Assembly: GCA_002426275.1 (NCBI GenBank)
Contig: DIPB01000170.1
Coordinates: 8,108 to 13,807 of the forward strand
Length of the DNA: 5,700 bases
Source: Firmicutes bacterium UBA5499
Lineage (GTDB): Bacteria; Bacillota; DTU084
Direction of reading: 5' to 3'
Shown: positions 1 through 5,700 of the stretch, piece by piece
Numbering within the stretch: the stretch's first letter is position 1
Layout of the letters: every line of letters starts with the position of its first letter
The notes under the pieces: generated by a model
Seen by the model: only the letters and a program-made list of their open reading frames with translations
The model's database searches: none
Told to the model about the DNA's origin: nothing
Made by a program: the position numbers and the translations under genes

Positions 1-2665
1 GCCTAGATCTGAGATAAAATTTGGGTATCTTGCGGCAGCGCCTACAAGGAAGATGGCATATGCCAGAGTTTTTCCCGAGCCACTGGTGGTGGCCGGCAAG
101 GAAGCGGAAGGTTATTTTTCGATAAAGGAGCCTTTTCTTACAGGGGTAATACATTTGAAGGTCGAACCCAAAGCTGATGCAAAAATGTTATGTCAGGCCG
201 AATTGTTGCTGAAAGAGCTCGGCTCTGCGCATGATTATCTGAAAAGCTTATTTCTGGTGATCTCGACTGTCAACGGCGAGCAGATTCTTCCCCTGCAGTT
301 GATTAATCCAGAGGCCGATACTAGAGGGATCAGGGTAATTCCGAGCAGAATCGGAGGAAGTTTTGAAGAGGGAGAAAAGGTAGCGTTCGATGTTATCGGA
401 CATAATCTGACGGCGGAAGCCATGCAAGACGAAATAGCCTTTGAGGTTACCGATTATAGCACCGGCCAGATGATCCAGGAAGGCAAGTGGGAGTTGGCTC
501 TCGATGGCGATGCTGTGGAGAGGTTGACGTTTCAGCTTCCTTGGCAGAAAAAAGGGCTTTTCATTTTGCGCTGTCAGTTGGTTAAGTCCGGGCAGGAGGC
601 GCAGACGCGTTTTTGTTACTTGCCCAAGCAAGATTTAGCAAACCTGGAGCCGCGGGACGCAATGTTTGGAATTAACGTTTTTTGGCAGCAAGTGCCTTGG
701 TATGCTTACCAACCGGAAATAATGGGCCGGGCTGGAATTAAATGGATGCGGCCGTGGCTTAATTATGAAAACACTTGGCCGGTTATCGAACCCAATAAAG
801 GTGAGTATAATTGGAATTATTTGGATGAAACTTTTCAGCAATTGGCTCAAGCCAAGCAGGCATATCAGTTTATGTTCATGTGGGCGCCTGGGTGGGCTGC
901 CATTAAAGGAGGTAACTATGTAGCGCCGGAGCATTACGCCGATTGGGCGGAACACGTGAAAAAGGTTGTAACGCGTTATCAGGAACAGGTTCAATATTGG
1001 GAAGTCTGGAATGAACCGAATTTGAACGGCTCATGGTCTCCTTCAAGTCCGGATGTCGCTGAAAATGTGCGAGTGTACATTGAACATCTGAAGGAAGCTT
1101 ATAAAGCCGTCAAAGGAGTGGATGCCAATGCGAAAGTGATCGCTATTTCCGCAGGGGGAGGGCCGTTGCCATATACGAAAGAATTTGCCCGTCAAGGAGG
1201 GTTGAATTACTGCGACGCAATCTCTCTGCATATCTATATGCCGTATCCAGAAAGAGGCAATTATTGGGCGGTGCTACAAGAGATAAAAGAAGTTTTAGCG
1301 GCTCATAATGCCGGACATAAGGAAGTTTGGATCAATGAACTCGGAACGGGAGCCTATGATCTTTACCCAGACTATGCGCGAGAAGTAGGTTATAGCGAGA
1401 TGCAACAGGCGAACTGGAATGTCCGGCAGGCGATTATGGATCTCGCTTTCGGGTATCGTTCGCTATGGTTTTGCTCTTACGATCCGCGTAATTCGGAAGA
1501 CAAAAGGCAATGGACATGGGACAGCGGGATCGGAATTTATTATCTGGGTTACCAGCCTAAATTAGCGTATCCCGCTATCGCAGGCTTGACTTATCAATTG
1601 GAAGGCGCTAAATTCGTTTCCAAGCTCACACTTGGCGCTCAAACCTGGGGAATGGTTTTCGAAAAAGACGGAGAAGCCATTATTTGCTTTTGGACGGAGG
1701 AGGGAACGGAAAACTTTGAATTGCCTCTAGAAGAGCAAGAGATTACTCTTTTCGATATGTTTGGCAACAAACGATGCCTAAATGCGCAGGGATTAACCTT
1801 TTTGGCAACGGAAAGTCCGCAATATATTCGGGGAGTAAAGCTAGATTATTTACGTTATGCCATCGGACTGGAGAAATTAATCAAGCTCTCCGCTGAAAAA
1901 CAAGAGCTTAATCCGGGGGAAAAAGTCAGCTTTAAGCTGGACTTAAGCGCGATTGACTTGCCGGTAGAGGGGAAACTCTCCATAGAGGTGCCCCAAGGTT
2001 GGCAAAGTCCCAGCGAGGTTGCGTTCAACGAAAAGCAGCTGTCGTTTCAAGTGCAGGCAGCGGCCGGAGAGTTGCCAAACAGCGCGCCGAAAGTCAGAGC
2101 GGTTATCCAGCTGCGCGGAGATACTTTAGGCCTTGAGCGAAATGTTTACATTTCAAAAGTGATTCCTTTGGAGATCGCCTTTCCAGAGGCTAAGCTGCGA
2201 GACTTTACGCAACGAGCTTATGATGATTCTAAATGGGAAAATGTAACGAAGCCCGCAGAGCGGGACCGCTTTTTCAGCGCTTACGATGGCTATGGCTGGT
2301 ATAGAAAGCTTGTCTTCATTCCAGAAAGTTGGCGCGGAAAACAGATAAAGTTAAATCTGGGCTTGATCGACGACATTGACGAGACGTTTGTGAACGGCAA
2401 AAAAGTAGGTGCAACATACCAGTGGGATGAGAAGCGGGAATACTCTCTGCCGCTCGAGGTAGTTGCCTATGGCGCGGAGAATCTGATCGCGGTTAGAGTA
2501 TATGATTATCAGGCCGGCGGCGGCATCTACAGCGGACCGTTGAGCTTGTCGTGCGGCGAGGAACGGATTAACTTAGAGGGAGAGTGGCGCTTTGCCGTTG
2601 AAGCTTTTCAAAGGCAAAGGGGCATAAATGCATTTAAATCTTTGGAGGATAAGTTTACGCATTGA
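1..2665 (+). CDS. GH39-like clan GH-A glycoside hydrolase with C-terminal GH2-type sugar-binding domain (5' partial)
   Basis: Probable retaining glycosidase, truncated by the left window edge. The frame is open from base 2 with no stop before the ATG at 53, and that ATG has no properly spaced ribosome binding site, so the true start lies upstream. Residues below count from that ATG. Residues 1-197 look like beta-sandwich modules. Residues about 202-515 form a (beta/alpha)8 barrel: WEVWNEPN at 316-323 gives the likely acid/base E321, and WINELG at 426-431 gives the likely nucleophile E429. This pairing and spacing fit GH39 (beta-xylosidase, alpha-L-iduronidase, PslG-like enzymes). Residues about 520-600 resemble the beta domain that follows such barrels, and 605-705 an NEW3-like beta module. 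Residues about 715-835 match the jelly roll of GH2 enzymes and sialate O-acetylesterases (DDSKW, IDDIDETFVNGKKVG, NLIAVRVYD, GGGIYSGP). Clan assignment is strong, the family is moderate and the substrate is unknown. Secretion cannot be judged without the N-terminus. Confidence 0.88.
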   Translation, partial: PRSEIKFGYLAAAPTRKMAYARVFPEPLVVAGKEAEGYFSIKEPFLTGVIHLKVEPKADAKMLCQAELLLKELGSAHDYLKSLFLVISTVNGEQILPLQLINPEADTRGIRVIPSRIGGSFEEGEKVAFDVIGHNLTAEAMQDEIAFEVTDYSTGQMIQEGKWELALDGDAVERLTFQLPWQKKGLFILRCQLVKSGQEAQTRFCYLPKQDLANLEPRDAMFGINVFWQQVPWYAYQPEIMGRAGIKWMRPWLNYENTWPVIEPNKGEYNWNYLDETFQQLAQAKQAYQFMFMWAPGWAAIKGGNYVAPEHYADWAEHVKKVVTRYQEQVQYWEVWNEPNLNGSWSPSSPDVAENVRVYIEHLKEAYKAVKGVDANAKVIAISAGGGPLPYTKEFARQGGLNYCDAISLHIYMPYPERGNYWAVLQEIKEVLAAHNAGHKEVWINELGTGAYDLYPDYAREVGYSEMQQANWNVRQAIMDLAFGYRSLWFCSYDPRNSEDKRQWTWDSGIGIYYLGYQPKLAYPAIAGLTYQLEGAKFVSKLTLGAQTWGMVFEKDGEAIICFWTEEGTENFELPLEEQEITLFDMFGNKRCLNAQGLTFLATESPQYIRGVKLDYLRYAIGLEKLIKLSAEKQELNPGEKVSFKLDLSAIDLPVEGKLSIEVPQGWQSPSEVAFNEKQLSFQVQAAAGELPNSAPKVRAVIQLRGDTLGLERNVYISKVIPLEIAFPEAKLRDFTQRAYDDSKWENVTKPAERDRFFSAYDGYGWYRKLVFIPESWRGKQIKLNLGLIDDIDETFVNGKKVGATYQWDEKREYSLPLEVVAYGAENLIAVRVYDYQAGGGIYSGPLSLSCGEERINLEGEWRFAVEAFQRQRGINAFKSLEDKFTH

Positions 2666-2672
2666 GAAAGTC

Positions 2673-2683
2673 GTTGTGACAAC
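2673..2683. repeat. 11-base perfect palindrome in the intergenic spacer
   Basis: GTTGT-G-ACAAC is a perfect inverted repeat of 5+1+5 bases, 7 bases after the stop of the upstream gene and 46 bases before the next ATG. It could be a half-size operator or a weak RNA hairpin. It is too short, and lacks the T-run needed, to be an intrinsic terminator. I see no good -35/-10 pair around it, so a role in transcription is speculative and chance is a real alternative. Confidence 0.3.
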
Positions 2684-2715
2684 ACGTAAAGCTTAGTTTC
2701 AGTTGAAGATAAGAT

Positions 2716-2720
2716 AGGAG
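2716..2720 (+). promoter_or_regulatory. Ribosome binding site of the GH106-like gene
   Basis: AGGAG, extended as AGGAGAAG, lies 9 bases before the ATG at 2730. This is a canonical Shine-Dalgarno sequence at good spacing, and it fixes the start of the downstream gene. The encoded N-terminus (WRPAPFWSWND) begins almost at once with a motif typical of the family, which agrees with this start. Confidence 0.85.
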
Positions 2721-2729
2721 AAGTGGAAA

Positions 2730-5696
2730 ATGAATTGGCGCGAGATCGAAGCAACATGGCGTCCTGCTCCTTTTTGGAGCTGGAATGATCGATTAAATAA
2801 GGAGGAGTTGGCGCGACAGATCAAGGAGATGGCGGCTAAAGGGTGGGGTAGCTTTTTCATGCACGCAAGGGTAGGGTTGGTAACCGGGTATCTTTCGCCG
2901 GAATGGATGGAGCTCATTGGTGCTTGCGTTCAAGAAGCGAAAGAGCGAGGCCTTGGGGCCTGGCTTTATGATGAAGACAAGTGGCCGTCTGGGTTTGCAG
3001 GCGGCGCGGTGCCGGAAGCAAATCCGGCCTATAGAAGCAGAACGCTTGTATTATTAAAAAAAGAGGAAATTACGCAAGCTGATTCGATCCTTGCGGAAGC
3101 TGAAGGGAGATTTGTTTGCAAGCGAATCAGTCCTTTGGGCAATCGTTGGTTTAACGGCGCCAGCTTCGTTGATTTGATGAATCCGGAGGCGGTGAGATAT
3201 TTCCTCAAAACTACGCACGAGAAGTACGCTTCTGCGGTAGGAGATTATTTCGGGAAAGAGATCCCCGGTATCTTCACTGACGAGCCGTGCTATTTGATGG
3301 AAGAGCAGTATGATGTGCCGGTGCTGCCCTGGTCGGAATACTTGCCGCGCTTCTTTTTTGAGCTCAAAGGTTATCGTATAGAAGAGCACGTTGTGGAATT
3401 GTTTTTAGATCGAGGCGACTATCAAAAAATACGCTATGATTTTTACGATGCGGCCACGAGGTTATTTCGCGACAGTTTCACGCGTCAGTATTATGACTGG
3501 TGCAAGCGGCATCATTTGCTCCTCACGGGTCATATGATGTCTGAAGACACCTTGACCTCTCAGACGCAATGGATTGGGGCTGTGATGCCGCAATATGAAT
3601 TCATGCATTGGCCAGGCATTGATAAACTTGGCCGCAATATCAACCAGCTGGTAACTGTAAAACAGCTGACCTCGGTTACGGATCAATTGAATAAAGAAAG
3701 GGCTTTATGCGAAGTGTATGGCTGCACCGGCCAGCAAATAAGCTTTTTCCATCGGAAATGGATAGGCGACTGGCAAGCGGCTTTGGGGATAAACTTCATC
3801 AACGAGCACTTGTCCCTCTATTCCATGAGAGGTGAACGCAAGCGGGATTATCCGCCTAACATTTTCTATCAGCAGCCATGGTGGGAGGAAGAAGCGCAGT
3901 TTGCCGAATATCTTGGCCGAGTCTCAAAGGCAGTAGCTCAAGGGAAAAGGGTATTAGACATCTTAGTGATTCACCCGTTGGCAAGCGTTTGGAGCATCTA
4001 TTCGCCTCTTCATAAACAAGTTAAGTTAGGACCCGAACAACAATTTGAATTGCCCTTTGCTGATCTTTCAGAAAAATTGTTGGAAGCAAATTTAGATTTT
4101 CATTATGGCGATGAGATTTTGTTGGAAGAACATGCGGCCGTAGAAGGGGAACGATTTAAAGTCGGCGGCTGCTCCTATGAAACGGTAATCGTTCCCCCGG
4201 TCATCACGTTGCGGCGAAATACTGTGGAGCTTTTAAGAGAGTTTGCATGCTCCGGAGGCAGGATTCTCTTTTTAAGACCGCTGCCAGAGAGAATTGACGG
4301 TTCTCCAGCGCAGCTTGAGGTTCAGGGCGAGTGCTTTTTCACTATTGAGGATGTCATAAGTAGGCTTGACGCAATTTATCCTGAGCGTATAAAAATCACA
4401 GACCGGCTCACAGGCGAAAATGCCAAAGAAATCATCTGCCACCGCAGACGGACAGACGAAGGGGAGCTCTTTTTCTTGACCAATACCAGCGCGGAAAGGG
4501 AGATCTCCGCTCTGGTCGCTTTGCCGGTTGCAATGGATGACGTTGCCATTGTCGATCTGAATACGGGAGAGGAGTATCAGGCGCCGGCGAAGGAAGGTAA
4601 ATTCGCGGTAACTTTTTACCCTGCAGGCAGCATTCTCATCTGCGCTGGCGAACAGAACTCCGCATTACCAGAAGCGCCTTTATATTTGTCCAGCGGCGTT
4701 GCGTTTCCTTGCCAGTTGACCAAAGTACAAGACTTTGATAAATGGACAGTAAAAATGACGGATCCCAATATTTTGCCCTTGGATACTGTCAGTTTGGATT
4801 TGGCAGGTAAGCGCGTGCTGTCTCAAATGCCAATTGCCAAGGCCTGGCACCAGCATTTCTATCCGGCAGCGGCTGGGACTCCCTTTCGGGCAGAATATCC
4901 TTTCAAGGTAGAGAAGACAGTGCATGATGTCTGTGCTGTGATCGAAATGGCGGAGAATCTAAAGCTAATTTTGCTTGATGAAAGGGAAGTGCGGTCTCTA
5001 AAACGCCGAGGCGAGCAAGGCGCGTTTGACCCAAGAACCAGTTGGAAGGATCCAAACTTTACCAGAGTTCCATTGGGCATGATTGAACCTGGCAGTCATA
5101 CCCTGACGATTGTAGGGGAAAAGGTGAATAATATCACTGGCCCTGGCTGGCATACCAGGGTGTCTGACTTTCAAAATCATTGTCCCACAGAAGTGGAAAC
5201 AGTTTATCTGGTAGGCGATTTTTCAGTCAGCAGTTTTGATAGTCGCTCTTTTGCGCTCAATGGCAACAATGATTCTCCCGCAAGCCTGGATCTCACATCA
5301 TCAGGTTATCCATTTTACGCTGGAAAGGCGGAATTCAGCATATGCTTTCAGGGCTTACCAGGGGAAAGAATGGTCTTGGAATTAGGCGACGTTGCGGCTG
5401 CGGATGTGTCAGTCTACATTAACGATAGGCATGTTTCTACATTATACTGGGCGCCATACGCCATAGAGATTACGGATTTCATTCAGCCTGGGAAAAATCA
5501 GCTCAAGGTGATTGCTACCAGCACTATGTTTAATCTGATGGGGCCGAATTATATCACCGGCATCAATGATGTTGAATTGGTTGGTCCGCTTAATTTCATT
5601 GATTTTCCCCATTATACGGAGAGGCGCCGCCTCCTCCGTTTCGGTTTAGGTCGCGCCAGGCTTTGGCATGTCGGGACAGATACAGTAAGAAGTTAG
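2730..5696 (+). CDS. GH106-like glycoside hydrolase (putative alpha-L-rhamnosidase family)
   Basis: Complete 988-residue protein resembling the large GH106 and GH106-like hydrolases, whose characterised members release alpha-L-rhamnose. Residues about 11-375 form the N-terminal barrel, with PFWSWND (14-20), FFMHARVGL (42-50), WLYDEDKWPSGFAGG (78-92), IFTDEP (181-186), TGHMMSED (266-273) and CEVYG (327-331). E185 and E328 are the best visible catalytic candidates, by inference from motif position. Residues about 405-520 alternate strands and helices (DILVIHP, ETVIVPP, GGRILFLRPLP) like the Rossmann or GATase-like domain of this group. Residues about 650-955 are beta-rich, and 860-950 look like a galactose-binding-type sandwich (VYINDR, LYWAPYAIEITDFI, GKNQLKV). 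There is no signal peptide or membrane segment, so it probably acts in the cytoplasm on imported oligosaccharides. It starts 64 bases after the GH39-like gene and is probably co-transcribed with it. Family placement is fairly sure; rhamnose specificity is not. Confidence 0.88.
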   Translation: MNWREIEATWRPAPFWSWNDRLNKEELARQIKEMAAKGWGSFFMHARVGLVTGYLSPEWMELIGACVQEAKERGLGAWLYDEDKWPSGFAGGAVPEANPAYRSRTLVLLKKEEITQADSILAEAEGRFVCKRISPLGNRWFNGASFVDLMNPEAVRYFLKTTHEKYASAVGDYFGKEIPGIFTDEPCYLMEEQYDVPVLPWSEYLPRFFFELKGYRIEEHVVELFLDRGDYQKIRYDFYDAATRLFRDSFTRQYYDWCKRHHLLLTGHMMSEDTLTSQTQWIGAVMPQYEFMHWPGIDKLGRNINQLVTVKQLTSVTDQLNKERALCEVYGCTGQQISFFHRKWIGDWQAALGINFINEHLSLYSMRGERKRDYPPNIFYQQPWWEEEAQFAEYLGRVSKAVAQGKRVLDILVIHPLASVWSIYSPLHKQVKLGPEQQFELPFADLSEKLLEANLDFHYGDEILLEEHAAVEGERFKVGGCSYETVIVPPVITLRRNTVELLREFACSGGRILFLRPLPERIDGSPAQLEVQGECFFTIEDVISRLDAIYPERIKITDRLTGENAKEIICHRRRTDEGELFFLTNTSAEREISALVALPVAMDDVAIVDLNTGEEYQAPAKEGKFAVTFYPAGSILICAGEQNSALPEAPLYLSSGVAFPCQLTKVQDFDKWTVKMTDPNILPLDTVSLDLAGKRVLSQMPIAKAWHQHFYPAAAGTPFRAEYPFKVEKTVHDVCAVIEMAENLKLILLDEREVRSLKRRGEQGAFDPRTSWKDPNFTRVPLGMIEPGSHTLTIVGEKVNNITGPGWHTRVSDFQNHCPTEVETVYLVGDFSVSSFDSRSFALNGNNDSPASLDLTSSGYPFYAGKAEFSICFQGLPGERMVLELGDVAAADVSVYINDRHVSTLYWAPYAIEITDFIQPGKNQLKVIATSTMFNLMGPNYITGINDVELVGPLNFIDFPHYTERRRLLRFGLGRARLWHVGTDTVRS
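5616..5639 (+). repeat. GC-rich hairpin inside the 3' end of the GH106-like gene
   Basis: ACGGAGAGGC (5616-5625), loop GCC (5626-5628) and GCCT-C-CTCCGT (5629-5639) can form a 10-bp stem with one bulged C at 5633. It lies 54 bases before the stop codon and is followed by TTTCGGTTT, an interrupted T-run. It resembles a weak intrinsic terminator but lies in coding sequence (residues 963-970), so it may simply reflect the Arg/Leu-rich codons there. Confidence 0.3.
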
Positions 5697-5700
5697 GACC

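Noticed and set aside
235..1231. Several minus-strand open frames of 60-130 codons opposite the first gene
   Set aside because: They lie wholly inside a strongly supported coding region, and their translations show no recognisable domains. They are antisense shadows.
2644..2679. GGAGGA followed by a TTG at 2662, which could start a 5-codon mini-ORF in the spacer
   Set aside because: The spacing is long (13 bases), the peptide would be only five residues, and the GGAGGA is explained by Glu-Asp codons of the upstream gene.
2674..2715. Possible promoter for the second gene (TTGTGA as -35)
   Set aside because: No acceptable -10 box occurs 16-18 bases downstream. Read-through from the upstream gene is simpler.
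5141..5160. Inverted repeat CCCTGG / CCAGGG with an 8-base loop
   Set aside because: It has only a 6-bp stem, lies within coding sequence and has no T-run after it. It is likely chance.
2699..5180. Minus-strand open frames opposite the second gene
   Set aside because: They overlap conserved glycosidase motifs on the + strand and have no domain character or credible context of their own.
5600..5696. Possible frameshift giving an aberrant Arg-rich C-terminus
   Set aside because: The segment still resembles the usual family ending (YT....L..FGLG.A.L), so the frame appears intact. Only the last nine or so residues look unconserved.

Overview
The window holds two large glycoside hydrolase genes, both on the + strand and separated by only 64 bases. 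It reads as an interior piece of a carbohydrate-utilisation locus. The purine-rich AGGAG ribosome binding site, the moderate GC content and the multidomain hydrolases (the second with no visible signal peptide) suggest a Bacillota bacterium, perhaps of Paenibacillus or clostridial type. No marker gene supports this, so the assignment is tentative.

Positions 1-2665 hold a gene that runs in from beyond the left edge. It encodes beta-sandwich modules, then a clan GH-A (beta/alpha)8 barrel resembling GH39, with a WNEPN acid/base motif and a WINELG nucleophile motif. Further beta modules follow, and the protein ends in a GH2-type sugar-binding jelly roll. Positions 2666-2729 are a short spacer with a small perfect palindrome and a good ribosome binding site, but no convincing promoter or terminator. 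Positions 2730-5696 hold a complete 988-residue protein that resembles the GH106 (alpha-L-rhamnosidase) group: an N-terminal barrel, a Rossmann-like domain and C-terminal beta-sandwich modules. Four bases remain after its stop codon.

The two genes are probably co-transcribed and act on one glycan or its oligosaccharides. The substrate may contain rhamnose or a similar deoxy or uronic sugar, but this rests on family resemblance only. I see no RNA genes, mobile elements, CRISPR arrays or defence genes. Nothing here is convincingly a new kind of system. The most interesting points are the domain architecture of the first enzyme and the uncertain substrate of the pair.
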